This document shows positions 1 through 11,385 of a DNA stretch of 64,000 nt, piece after piece. Each line of letters starts with the position of its first letter. Within the stretch, counting starts at the first letter, position 1. This DNA is from Ischnura elegans (lineage: Eukaryota > Arthropoda > Insecta > Odonata > Coenagrionidae), in assembly GCF_921293095.1 (NCBI RefSeq), contig NC_060246.1, positions 132,494,198 to 132,558,197 of the forward strand, read 5' to 3'. A model generated the notes under the pieces. It did not search any database. It was not told the origin of the DNA and saw nothing but the letters and a program-made list of their open reading frames with translations. The translations under genes were made by a program, and so were the position numbers.

Positions 1-64
1 CCGTAGCGAATAACGGACCGCTTGGGGGCGCTCCGAAGCATTGGTAGCGTTCAACGGACCGCAC
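1..64. repeat. Partial 41-bp direct repeat at window edge
   Basis: A GTAGCG...AACGGACCGC motif begins at position 3 and recurs at 44, so the first 64 bases hold about one and a half copies of a 41-bp unit. This could be the tail of a tandem array or of a transposon extending left of the window. GC content is higher here than in the DNA that follows. Confidence 0.35.
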
Positions 65-2495
65 CCTAAGGGTTAAAACGGTAAAAATACGAAATTTGCC
101 GCCTACTTTCCATAAGTTAGCGGCGCATAAGTTAGTCATTGGAGCTCGGGCTCATTAATTCTTTCAGAGAGAGACGATCCTCGGCGGAAAAAATCGCTCA
201 CTGGAGTAATAATAAAGACGAACCACCTGAGAAGGATGCGAGAGGCCAAGGAGAAGCGGTGAGCCGCTAGACATTAGTCAGTGACGTCATCAACTTATTT
301 GCGAAAAGGTTAAGCCCGTCGAATTTTCAACTCGAAAATTCCGTGTTCACCGTAAATTTATATTTTCTTTCGTTCATATCCCGTTTTTAAGATATGCTAA
401 ACGGGTAGATTTTTCCGAGTGACCGCGCGCACGATCGGAAATGCATCCCTCGTTGATGAGACTGCGAAGAGAAATCCATAATAAAAGCGTTGCCCTCTTA
501 GTTCTTCATCGTCTTGTGTCTACGATGTGGGCGATGGATAAGTAGGGAGAAATTATGCTTGTATTTAGCCAAATCGATTAATTATCATATGAAATACTCA
601 TTTTATATCACTTGTAGACTAATTACGTTCGTTTTGTTTTGTGTATTACGGAGCCTTGAGCATTTAATTTCATATTAATAACTTTCACATTAAAATAAAG
701 AGAATATTACGTACAGTAATAGGGTGGTTTCCTATTATTTGTTTATTGCCTACATCGAAAGATTATTACTCCTGGAGTGTGCATTTCACGCTTTTAGATT
801 TTTAAATGACGATATCTATTTTTCGCGATCAAATGAAAAGTGAAAAATTTCAAGCGCGCGAAAACGCGACGGCTAAGTATGAATGATGGGAAAAGCCCGT
901 GTGACGTCATTCTGGTTCCGGCTGCCGGCGAGTGAGGTGACCTTGGGGCGAGAGCATTTGCGCCGCTGGCTGCTAGCAGGTAGCAGAGTACCCTGCTAGA
1001 AGGTAGCGCTTGGCTTAAAAAAGGATTATTAATACCTTATCAAACGCAGAAAACTTTCCGACCATAGGCAGTTTTAATTAGTGATTATTAAGATATGTTT
1101 CCCTGAGCTCTGTGCCTCATGCATGCATTGGTAATCTCAGACGATGTAAAACTCCTACCTACTCGTATAGAAACCAGGTCCCTGTGACGTCACATGGAGT
1201 GGCATCGCATGGGCGCCAATGTGGCCTTTTTCAAATGCGATTTAAATTGACCATTGCCATTCGTCTACACTGGAATTTCTAAAACCAAATAATTTGTACA
1301 TTATGAATACACTAATGGTGGGTAACGAATCGCAATAAATGCCTTTCGTTTTCTTAGATGAAGGAAACTACCCTATTGTTGTATGTTGTTTTTAATCTCA
1401 CATATGATAAGACCGTTTGCCTGTTAGACTCATTTTTTGAATTTTGTTTTAGTAAGCCATGTGGTGGGCATGAATAGGGAACTTGCATATATTTCAGATA
1501 TAATCAATACCCCCAAAATTATATAAAAATATGTGTTTGCATACCTCGGTGAAAGTTTTTTTATTATTTTATGACGTGGTTTACGATATTTAATGCATTA
1601 AAGTTCACGAGAATTTTCAAATGCAAGTCAGAAGCGAAAACGCCCGATGATTGGCTGGTAGAAAAGTGACGTCATAGTTCAGTACGAGGAGAGACGGCGG
1701 CACGGCCATAGTAGAGGTTGCATACTTGAATACCAGCGACGGCGTGGTTATGATTCATTTATTGAAGTGCAGACGTATCGTAGTTATTCATTGTGACTTC
1801 AGGGATATTATTTGATCTATTTTTTCTTCATTGAAAGCGATAGATTGCGTAAGGATGAAGGAATATGGTTATTCTTAGGCTGATCCTAGCAAGCTTCCTG
1901 TTACTGATTCCATCGTGATAACAGGGTATTTTAGTGAAACTGTAGACTTCGTCGGCTCGGAAAGTCGATGCCGAGAAATGGAAAGGTAGTTGATGTGCAT
2001 CTGTAATGTTTTATAGTTCATAACAAAGTGAGACTTGCGTATAATATTGGCGAAAGCGTATACTCATGTGAAATGTGTATTCTTTTGGCAGTCCGGTAGT
2101 CTTATGGTGAACTTATTTCCACCTCGAAGCTGTCGATGATACTTTCAACTTAAAAATACCTTGCCTGGAGGGCGACAGGAAGCTCTGAGGAAGCCAGACT
2201 ATCAATGTTTCAATTTAGTAGCGATAATATAGACGAACTTCCAACACAATCTACCATCTTGTGACTAAAAACCCCGAAGCCACTTCCTATTCTGCAGAAA
2301 GAATCGGTCAATCGCACTTCGATCAATATAATAAACACAACGTCTTCGGGTGTTAATAAGTTACTTTTGAAATGAAATACTTCCTAAATTAGCATTAAAA
2401 TGTGCATGTTTTCCAAACAGAGTCTTTAATACATTTTGGGAGCTTTTCTCAAGATATATCTGAAACCTACTCTAAAGGCGAGCTCATCGTCATTG
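65..2495. other. Intergenic, no gene recognised
   Basis: No open reading frame with a recognisable domain was found on either strand. The first 2 kb have more CpG than the rest of the window and contain four exact TGACGTCA octamers (entered separately), so a promoter or 5' untranslated exon of an unseen gene is possible. A sentence-like 36-bp string at 1441-1477 recurs at 16873-16908, marking a dispersed repeat fragment. Confidence 0.5.
282..1674. promoter_or_regulatory. Cluster of four palindromic CRE-type octamers
   Basis: Exact TGACGTCA sites lie at 282-289, 902-909, 1185-1192 and 1667-1674, and a fifth at 4254-4261. In established knowledge this octamer is the consensus site for CREB/ATF-type bZIP factors. 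The bases around each site differ, so they do not look like copies of one repeat. A sequence resembling an inverted CCAAT box (GATTGGCTGG) sits just before the fourth site at about 1648-1657. Regulatory function is inference only. Confidence 0.35.
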
Positions 2496-2523
2496 CCATG
2501 GTACTAATATATTAGTACCATGG
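2496..2523. repeat. Perfect 28-bp palindrome
   Basis: The sequence is its own reverse complement with no spacer: each half is CCATGGTACTAATA read inward. It is bordered on both sides by TCATTG, so it looks like a small palindromic insertion or a template-switch product. Confidence 0.8.
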
Positions 2524-2755
2524 TCATTGCGATCGGTTGTCACTTAAAAATTCCGTATCGGAAATCCTAGAGGGATGACTTTCGACGATGACCGTGATCA
2601 CCTGCACTCTCACTATCACTGGAACCCGTGGTGAAAATATCATCCCAATACAATTTCTATTTGGTTTTAACTGGGGAAAGAGCAACATAGAACTGCACAT
2701 TCTTTGGGCAACTTTGGGTTTGACTTTCCCTCAAACACACCATTTCCCCTGTGGT

Positions 2756-3008
2756 CAGTGGCGGATACAGATGGGGGGCGCGCGCCCCTCCCTTAGGGGT
2801 CCGGCCGTATTGCCAAGCATTGCAGAACCAGAATTACGACTTTTTTATATCATAAGATGGTATTGTCTTATATATGTGTATAATTAATTTGATTAAAATT
2901 TTATTTTACTCTGCCTGTGACTTGATTACTTTTTATCACGATAAAAGTAAAGGCAACTCAATATATCTTTTGCGCCCCCCCCTTGAGTGTTTTCTGTATC
3001 CGCCTCTG
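2756..3008. mobile_element. hAT-type MITE, CAGTGGCGGAT family, copy 1
   Basis: This 253-bp element starts CAGTGGCGGATAC and ends GTATCCGCCTCTG. It is flanked by an exact 8-bp target duplication CCTGTGGT at 2748-2755 and 3009-3016. Runs of G just inside the left end and of C near the right end are typical of this abundant animal MITE type. It has no coding capacity. The 8-bp duplication points to mobilisation by a hAT-class transposase. Related copies lie at 5801-6074 and 16660-16813. Confidence 0.85.
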
Positions 3009-3016
3009 CCTGTGGT

Positions 3017-4433
3017 GCACATCAGTTCTATCTTTATACGATGGCCTGACAACCTTTAAATGGATCCTTGGTTTATCCTGACAACCAACTAAATGGAAAT
3101 TGCTGATCCACACATGTCCATTCTTATCTCCATAGTTTCCAAATCAAAGGCCGCGGAACATTTTTCTTGTGACTCAACTTTTTTTTGAAAAGCAAGCAAC
3201 GGTGTAGAATAAAATCAAAGAATGCTGCGATTCTTTTTTTGTGACCACCTCTGGATTCCATTCCTTTTCCATCTACAACTTCCTTTATCTTTCGGGGTAA
3301 ACTATGGGACAAGATAATGTTTAAATATTTTCATTAATTTGTAACAAAATATAAGTTCGAAAAATACCCAAAAGCCATTTTATTAATCCGCACTGATGAG
3401 TGTAAATTAATGTGGAAGATGAATGCTGTAGACGTAGTAGTTTTCCTTAGGTTGAGTTGCAAAGTTCATGAAGTTGACAAAACGGCTAATTTTTCGGTGC
3501 GCGGAGTCATTTATTGCACTGACCGTGTCTACATTTTTGAATTTTTTTGTAATAAAATAAATCAGAATTTAGGATAAAATTTCCTTTAAAATGACGTATA
3601 GTTCATTATTATAGCATGTAGTGAAGCCAGGATATAAATTTGCAAAGTACAGCGGCACATCATTTTGACGGCGATAGCAGAAGAAAATGCTGTCTTCTTG
3701 GCTGGCACTCGAATGCATGAGGATCAACGTTGCTCTATATTTTCATATTTCCTCCCTTGATTTTAAACATCATGGAATTTTCTATGTCCTTCCGTAACTG
3801 AAATTGAACAAGTGCCTTAATAATTTGAGTCCATCGTAACGATCGTTACCATTGAGAAACTTCTATCTCGATTTTTGTTCGGAAGTTGAGTTTTTATTCT
3901 ACGGCGGCCTAATTATCGAAAAATCTCAGTTTCAAGTTATTCAGACAATGAAATATGGAAATATTATTTATATTAAAGTTATCTTCGCTCACATAGCACA
4001 CGGGTTTATCATTCCGTTTATTATACTCTTATTTTTCCGTAACGCTCATCCCGACAGACGGCATGCATCGAGGCTTTTCTCCTAATTTCCTCCGTGGGAA
4101 TGCAGACGAAAATTTTTTCTGGGGTGTTATTGCACAGATGAACAATGCACCACTTGTAATTATTCCTTATGTCACCCATGTTCTCCTTTAAACGCACGTG
4201 GCTCTTCCAAACCTGCAGTTACTGGGCTTGGATCTTGGACTCGTACTGAACTATGACGTCAAAGCCAAAGATTAGTGGGGGCGGTATTTTTTAGCCCGCG
4301 AAACTCGGGCGACTTTTGGGAGTCATTTTCTAGGGTATAAACTGAATTTTAAGCGGAAAAAAGTATATTGCGGTACTAAGTGTTTACTGTAGTATATCAG
4401 CATACTGTTTATAAAAAGTATGCAATTTCCCTA
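3017..4433. other. Intergenic, nothing recognised
   Basis: Only short open reading frames without recognisable domains are present. A TGACGTCA octamer lies at 4254-4261. No RNA gene or repeat boundary could be identified by eye. Confidence 0.5.
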
Positions 4434-4925
4434 TTAGCTGCCTCACTAAAATGACAATAGGTGATGGTGTGAGGGTATGAAGGTTTCTTAATGAGATATG
4501 TATTTTATGTTTCTCAATAGTTACATTCATCTGCACTAAGCACTACGCTCTGCTCAGTTAGCAAATGTTAGATGCAGCATTATGGATGTGAGCTGAAATA
4601 TGTCACTGCACCAAGCAATTGCCATTCTTGTGAACCTCTCTTACTAATATGTGCCCTTGTGAGCAAGTGTCAAAAAAGAAAGTCACTCTGTGCACCTTTA
4701 AACTCAGAGGCACCCTCACTGACTCCAAAGGTGGCCCTAGACTTTCATGCGCAAAATTCTATTTACATTCAGAATATTCAGGTTTTTGATGTCAGTTAGA
4801 AGACATTTTTGAATTTTCCTACAAGAGATGTTCGGAAAGTAGCACCCGTTTGTGCTGTGTGGAGCACTCTTGAGTAGAGTAGCCACCGGACAAGTTCGAA
4901 CATGTTCAGTTGTACTTCAGCTGTC
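4434..4925 (+). repeat. 492-bp dispersed repeat, copy 1
   Basis: This segment matches 16909-17400 over exactly the same length, with only about a dozen substitutions by eye and no indel noticed. It contains a conserved but unrecognised 75-codon frame (4572-4799). Near its right end is a string ATGTTCGGAAAGTAGCACC that resembles mariner-type terminal sequence. At 4926 the homology stops abruptly, whereas the second copy continues into a decayed transposase. It is probably a fragment of one transposon family. Confidence 0.75.
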
Positions 4926-5800
4926 TTGTGCCCCCCTGAAAAAAATCCTGGATCCTCCCTGGCTACCTAATTTTATAAGAGACAACACGTTTTTAATATG
5001 AGTAAAACAGCAAACAATTTTTGTGTGTCAACTTTTAGCACGTAAAAATTTTCAAGCTTTGAGCAAGAAAATTTTTGAGGGAAAGCACTGTTTATTTGGG
5101 ACACCTTTGATAAAAAAACTGCATTCACTGGGATAACTGATGCATCATATTCATACCTTAATTACATACCCTTATATGTGAATTATACCATATATTCACA
5201 TATACGGCCTTGGTCGGCTGCCCAGCGATCGCCTATAGGGCCCCATATCTCCCACAACGCTCGCGTTTATTGTGAAACGTAAATGGACGGCGTAGTATAC
5301 AAGACTGAGATTTGAACCAAAGTTTTTTTTAGCAACTAGAAAATAATACTTTTTCATTTGTAGCTTTATTTGCAACATACTAAGGGTAAAGATATTATAT
5401 TAAAAATAAATAAAATTGAGATGTCAGAAGATAAAATGGAACCTGATGCTTTTTTGAAAGGATTACTCGAAGGTTATTTTCAAGGTTTTTTATTGCATTG
5501 TTAACTTTATAAGTTGTGAAATTCTCACTATTTATTCCGACCAAATTGCTATTTTCTATTTACCTCTATCTAGTGGGGCAGCTGCCCACTCCTGCTCCTC
5601 GCTTGGTACGCCTATGACTTTGCCTATAAGAGCCTGTAAGAGTTTATTCCGCAACCAGTGGTAGTTGGCTAAATTCATACTTTTGCTATCGTTGACAGTG
5701 ATCAGGAATTGATACAGTATTTTATAATTAATTAAGAGATTATTTTACGTATACAAGCGTGTATAAAAGTAAGTTTGAAGTATAAACTGGTAGTGGAATT
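4926..5800. other. Intergenic, nothing recognised
   Basis: No gene or bounded element was identified. Short GC-rich pieces at about 4928-4975 and 5570-5615 resemble decayed ends of the CAGTGGCG MITE type, but no matching partner end or target duplication was found. Confidence 0.4.
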
Positions 5801-6074
5801 AAGTGGCGTATGGGGGATGAGGGGGATAAATCCTCCCCAAAGCCTCAGAGAAATAAAAATAATATTCAAAACCATTGTCTAGTTTTCACTTATAATAACT
5901 GCATCTGCTTAAAGTTATTTTTTTGGTGCCAAAATGATGTTTCCTGGAATGTCATTTAAAAAATTCGCGAATCCTCCAAGGGGGGAGGGGGAGTCGCTAC
6001 CCAGGCCATCTCATCCCTCCCCCTCCTCCCCTCCCCCCCCACCCCTAAAGCATATTCCTATAGTTACGCCACTG
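5801..6074. mobile_element. hAT-type MITE, CAGTGGCGTA variant
   Basis: A 274-bp element starts AAGTGGCGTATGGGGG and ends TTACGCCACTG. Flanks GTGGAATT (5793-5800) and GTGAAATT (6075-6082) match at seven of eight positions, consistent with an old 8-bp hAT-type target duplication. The first base has probably mutated from C to A. The 90-codon frame overlapping it is low-complexity, proline-rich MITE sequence and not a gene. Confidence 0.7.
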
Positions 6075-6082
6075 GTGAAATT

Positions 6083-6344
6083 AATATTATTTGCGCTCAT
6101 AGTTATTTTCAAGAACCCTACGTTATTTTTTAGACTTAAAATGGCAGAAGTTTCCACGCATTCGATTGTGTTCGATAGTTTCGAGATGGATTTCTGGGAC
6201 TGTTAATCGAAATCTGGTTCAATCGAAACATCTGACTATCGTCTACACAGCTGACTGCGAAGTGCGAAAGCTTCGCGCTAGTTGACGTAACATATGTGGT
6301 CGTATGTGTGTCAATGCTGTGGTGTTACTTGACGTTTTATTGAC
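6083..6344 (+). promoter_or_regulatory. Presumed promoter and 5' UTR of the SVIP-like gene
   Basis: This is the only space between the MITE and the SVIP-like start codon. It includes a near-palindromic GCGAAAGCTTCGC at about 6266-6278. No TATA box was obvious. The transcription start cannot be placed without transcript data. Confidence 0.35.
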
Positions 6345-6413
6345 ATGGGTATTTGTTCAAGTTGCTTTAAAGACTCAAGCACGGATGGTTCCGCAACTGA
6401 GATACTATCTGCG
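6345..6413 (+). CDS. SVIP: SVIP-like exon 1
   Basis: Residues 1-23 with the myristoylation and palmitoylation signal MGICSSC. The exon ends in phase 0 at a GTAAGC donor (6414). This exon is too short to stand out as an open reading frame and was found by looking upstream of the conserved helix. Confidence 0.85.
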
Positions 6414-6767
6414 GTAAGCGAATTATATCTTCATTTGTGCATGCCACTTTTACTTGTTAGTCATACCTACTCATTGTTATTAATTGTGTGAAGGAGGCTC
6501 GCCGTATGAAGTTGGCGGAAGCAGCTGAAAAAAGAATGAAAGAGCAGGAGAGCCGAGGAATTAAAGATCCCGAAAAAGTGAAAAGGCAGCAAGAAAGGCT
6601 CCAGGAGTTAGAAAAGAGACAAGAAGAAGCTGACAGATTAGGTGGAGGTGGTGGTTTAAAGGCTAGTATTTTTCGGAAAGCTTATAAAATGTCGATATAA
6701 TTTTCTTTTTAATAATGCATAATAATGCTAATTATGGTTTTTATTTCAGTGGCAAGTGGATAACTGA
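6345..6767 (+). CDS. SVIP: SVIP-like small VCP/p97-interacting protein (3 exons)
   Basis: Predicted exons are 6345-6413, 6494-6661 and 6750-6767, giving 84 residues (human SVIP has 77). The protein begins MGICSSC: Gly2 fits N-myristoylation, and Cys4 and Cys7 fit palmitoylation, which anchor SVIP to ER or lysosomal membranes. Exon 2 encodes a VCP-interacting motif that exactly fits R-x5-A-A-x2-R (Arg27, Ala33-Ala34, Arg37), followed by SRG (43-45) and a charged helix (residues 47-71). The C-terminus GGLKWQV resembles the family ending GGLRWTV. In known biology SVIP binds the N-domain of the AAA ATPase VCP/p97, restrains ER-associated degradation, and recruits VCP to lysosomes. The first junction is a normal GCG/GTAAGC donor. 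The second seems to be GC-AG (AAAG/GCTAGT). Reading through instead would replace the conserved end with 12 other residues and stop at 6698-6700. A GT donor at about 6654 would give the ending GGVASG, without the conserved motif. Confidence 0.85.
6494..6661 (+). CDS. SVIP: SVIP-like exon 2 (VCP-interacting motif)
   Basis: Residues 24-79. The acceptor is TGTGAAG at 6487-6493, in phase 0; an alternative acceptor 3 bp downstream would drop one residue. The exon carries the whole VCP-interacting motif and the glycine-rich stretch. Its 3' boundary is inferred from the conserved C-terminus and uses GC rather than GT. Confidence 0.8.
6750..6767 (+). CDS. SVIP: SVIP-like exon 3 (conserved Trp ending)
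   Basis: An 18-bp terminal coding exon reading WQVDN and stop, after a good pyrimidine-rich acceptor (TTTTTATTTCAG, ending at 6749). The Trp matches the Trp near the end of known SVIP proteins. Confidence 0.65.
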   Translation, partial: WQVDN

Positions 6768-6918
6768 TAATGGGCTATCATCTTTTTGTAAAGAAGTTCG
6801 TGAGTGATGTGTTCATAAATATGGGTACCTTCTGTCATAAATTACCCTCTCCGTCCTGATTTTGAAGCTATTTCCCAGAATATTTACGGAACGTTTTCCT
6901 ATTCTTCAGTATTGAAGG

Positions 6919-6924
6919 AATAAA
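6919..6924 (+). terminator. Poly(A) signal AATAAA after the SVIP-like gene
   Basis: A canonical AATAAA lies 152 bp after the predicted stop codon. It is the first such hexamer downstream on this strand, so it is the likely 3' end signal. Confidence 0.55.
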
Positions 6925-9900
6925 AGTCAGTGTAATATATATATTATGCGTGTGGACGTCTTTTTTCGCTGTGGATATGTTAGTTGGTGAGTTGGAAACT
7001 ACTCAGTGGATGATAATCTTAGCTTTCTCTTCAAAGTGATTGCTGCTTTATATAATGCTGTTGAAAAAGCTGTTTCATATCGCGTGTTAATGAATCCGCT
7101 GTTCTTGAATGTTAATCCTTTCATGTGCACTATTAGTTCCTCCTTCGTTGCTGACATTGTAGTTTTTATGTAAATATAACGTAATATATTTATATTTTAT
7201 CCTTGCCACTTTTTTGTTTCTTTATCCATCCACGATTTTGAAAAAGGAATAGTTGGATGTTGAGTCTTGTCGTATATAAGGTAACATTTATTCGCACGGT
7301 ATTATAGAAGTACAGTAGTAGTTTTTACGGTAACACTTAAACTGTAGTGTTGCCGTACAGTGTCCACTTTAATGAAGTATGAAGTTTAAATATTTTTTGT
7401 GGTATCAGAAACTTATATATGCGCAACTTCGTTTCGAAGTGTAGAGGGAGCCAGGGAGGTGGGTGTGGCCATTAGTGACAACAGGTGATACTCATTGCAT
7501 AAGACCCGTGAGAAAATATTCATATCGTGCTTCAGAGCGGATCCACCTCAGGAACACTCTGGAATGTCCTCCTACAGTGTACCTCCCCTATCCACACTCA
7601 TAGTGCTGGGTAATCTGAATGCTCTCATACCCCGGCACATCTTTCTAACCTACATCCTTAGCTTCCCCCTCCCCCTTTGAAAAGACCCTGTGACCTCCCC
7701 AAGAAAAGATCCGTTATAAGGCCATTATCATGTTAATATTTTCGATTAACTTTACCTTTCCAATATGGCATTAGGGATTTCGGCAAATCAAATTTGAATT
7801 TTAGAGTGCCAAAAACTTGAGTGATATGTCATTATTAATGTTTTGACTATGTGGGAAGCAATATATGTGCAGAAGAATATGTTTTGGTTTGCAGTTATTT
7901 CAGGCTTGCAATGAAGGGGTTTTGCTGAATTGAAAAAAATCTTTTTCATATTAAGTGTGAGAATGATAATATTCATATCCTTTTTTTCAGCACTATATGC
8001 TTTTATTTTGGACTAGTATGTTTTTTCTTTTCTTTATTATGTAAGGAATTCATTGGGCTAAATAACAGATTTTAACATGATGCTCGGTGAGAAGTTGCGA
8101 TGTGGTGGTGTAGTAATGTTTTTTTTTATTAAGTAAGCAATAAATATTGTTTTTTTAGTTAGTAGTATCTGGTTTTTCCTTCTTTTTAATGACCTGGGAA
8201 ATACAAAGCCTGAAATGTCTGACTTGTTAAATTCTGGGTTGAAAAAATGATTCAAAAGGTATAATAGGTACACCAATCTGAAGCTTAGGAAGGAAGGTAC
8301 TGATAGGTAAGTATGGTAAAAAGCAACATAATATGGCAACCAGGATAGGATCGAACCCAATGTTTTGATCCATAGAGTAAAGCAGTATGACTTCTCTCAT
8401 CAATGTCGAAGAGACAACGACTTATTCAAAACCTCTCCAATGGGCAGGAATCTCCAGGAGAGTAGGTCTCAAATCGGAAAGATGGTCATAAGTTGGAGGT
8501 TCGTGAATAACTCTTTTATTTTGGGGGGTAAATATTGCCAATTTGTGGTGAACATGTCAGTAGCGAAAAAATATTTTTGGAGGATTTAGAAGGGGTATTT
8601 CTTGGGTGTAGGTCGAGTTGGAGGTGGTACACTTAGGGATGTTACCCAACCACTTGGGATGGTTCATACCCCCTGCCCTCTTCACTTACTGAGTCCTTGT
8701 TATAGGTATCAGAGAGTGGTGTTCTGAGAAAAGGGGGTTTCATTGTGTTACCATTAATAAATTCAGCATTTTTAACACACTCACCGCCACTCCGGGCATA
8801 ATGACTGAAACATGTATTTCTTCTTCACACCACTTCAGTCATAATATCCAAAGGAAGCGTCAATTTTTGGCCTCTCATAACACGCTGTTGGTCCTAGCCA
8901 TGTCAGCGCCGCGTTTATGACGTGGCCAACTCGGCTCACATAGCCGAATGATCACCAAAAGTGAAATAGAAAGGATCAAGATATTAAAGCGAAAGGAAAA
9001 AGAAAGAATAGGCAAAATGGGTGAATGCCATGTCTGGAAATATACGGCAGGGAACATGTTGAGTTTTGGAAAAATGAAAAAAATTCCTTTGATAAATATC
9101 CTTGCTTTTTCTTGGGGAACCATGAAATTGTATCACAAGGAAATTCAATGTGGGTGGGAAGGCAGGCTGTGGTGATTCGCCTAGTTTTTCATGTAAACCA
9201 GTTGAATTGTAGTCAAATGCATGGTTATAGCTATTTCATAATATTATTTCTCACTTAACTCTTATGATATTAGTATAACTTTGTGATTCTGTCATCATAC
9301 TCTGTCAACACTTCCTGAATTAATGATTAAGCCACTGCATTAAAATTTTTATGCCAGCTCAGCTATATACATAAGTATATCTATGGCATATTTTATTTCA
9401 ATAGAACTTCTCTACAATTCTACAGCACTGTAAAATTACTGTGTAGAAATTCAGTACTCCTAGATATTTCAGGGTCCTCAATCGTTTGATTGGGTGCATC
9501 ATAACTTGAATAATTAAATGCACTTTCAGTGGAAATGCTAATAGAATCTAAGTGGGTACTTAAGACCATTAGTCCCTTATAAACTTGCCATTTACTTGAA
9601 AGAGAGTATAAATTGCAATGTAATGTATAATTTTACTAATGTGTTGATCACTCTTTATCATTTCATCATCAGTTATACCAAAAGTCTTGATTCAGCCTTA
9701 TTTTCTGTCCAAACTCCTAACTTGCTCTGGATTACTTTCCGAGACTCAGTAGCATTCAAGAGACTATAGCCCCTTGTCACTTAAGCATTAAAAATGAGTG
9801 TGACGAAAGGGCATCCATTGCATCTGATGAATATTAGCACTCGCTTCATTTGGGCGTCTATCGACAAACATAAGCATCTACAGCGATTCAAAGCTATTAG

Positions 9901-11385
9901 TAGTTTGTAGGCATAAGTCGTTTTTTGCTCTGGTCCATCAGAAACATGAAATCAGCTATCAACTGTTCAAAAAGGTATTATTGAAATTATTCAGGTTGTT
10001 TTTTGTCAGTTGCTGCTTGCATCAGTTACATAGATGTGAGTTGTCTTGCAGATCACCAAAATCACAACTGCTCTACACAGTAACACTGAACTGCTTGAGT
10101 GCATGGTATGTAATGGTTCAATGCAAGAGAGCATATAGATCCAAGAAAAACATGAAGCTACTGAAGGAATAATCTGATTGAAATAACGGTTGCACTCTGT
10201 TGACAGATGTTGGAAAAAGGTTGAAAAAATATGGATTACGACTGTTTTCTATTTAAAACCATTGACCTTTTATTTTATGCCTTCAAACGGCACTCTTTGG
10301 TGCGGTCGAGAGATAAGTAAATCTGAAATAGGAGTAAAGGTTCATACTGTGTCGGAAATTCTTCTCCTGAACTAATTCCAAGTTACCAATTCATAACCCA
10401 TTTTCTCATTTTTTTGCCTTCCAAATTTTGTATCAGTTCAATTTCGGTTTTGGTCTTCACGTCGGGAAAAAGTTACTATTTTGATCACAAAATATTATCG
10501 CCAAACTTAATTTAGGTTATAACCGTTGAACTTAACTAAAACGTCATATTATCGACATTAATATATCGTTTTATTGGACGGACCGGCGCTAAAGTAAAGT
10601 TGAAAGCACCGCCATTATGTCACGTGGTACTATCGCCACTGACCGCTCGCTGTGCTAAGTTATACTGCGTGGTTGGCAAACTGTCAGCGTGAAAGAACGT
10701 GTTCAAAGTTAACTCCATTGCTCACCGCATTAAGTAATCATATTTACGGGATAGTTTGGAAATATTGCTCTGTTTGAATTAATATAAGAAATTTAATTTT
10801 TCTATAACCAACAGTAAATGGCGTACTCGTCCAAAATACCCTCGGCGATAAGAAAACTGTATTTCATGAATTGAATACATACTTGTAAATGTGGTAGCAT
10901 TGTACCCTTGGTGCGCCCCTCTTTGGGTTGTTTGTGCGAAAGTGATAGAAACTTGCGGTGTCCGGTTGAATCAGCAGGGGAGGAGTGGTTCTTTCGTAAG
11001 CATAACCCATCTAAAGTTGTATTTAGTTTTACGCTCGGTACGTTATGACCGTATTTGGGGACGAATAGTTCTGCATTGTCAAAATATCTTATTCTTATTT
11101 AACTGTAAGTAAATAAATTTTTTGGCCTTTGTTTTCTTGTTTACGTACTTCATGTCCGATAAATTCTGGGGAAGTTTGGAGTATGCTTTGTTTCTCTATC
11201 GCTCCCTCAATCAATCCATTGCGTGACTCAGTTATGCTTATGTGTATATGTTTTGTCAAAAGTGACTGTGCATTGTTCGGTATTATTATATATTTAATAT
11301 CCAATCGTTTTCTTTCCCGTTTCTCTAAATTTTCATTGTTTATCGATACATTATTCTATACTCATCGTGAAAGGTAGTATACAAA
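6925..11385. other. Intergenic region between SVIP-like gene and cortactin
   Basis: No further gene was recognised. The short frames in both strands lack domains. The cortactin promoter and at least part of its 5' UTR should lie here, probably in the relatively CpG-rich stretch at about 10560-11100, but no core promoter motif was convincing. A pyrimidine-rich run followed by AAAG and GTAG at about 11369-11376 could be a 5' UTR acceptor just before the start codon. Confidence 0.45.

Noticed and set aside
2588-3059. Two plus-strand frames of 99 and 61 codons
   Set aside because: They overlap a non-coding MITE (2756-3008) and have no recognisable domain.
11095-11377. Frames of 69 and 82 codons just before the cortactin start
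   Set aside because: No domain, and they overlap on opposite strands in the presumed 5' region; they are more likely chance frames.
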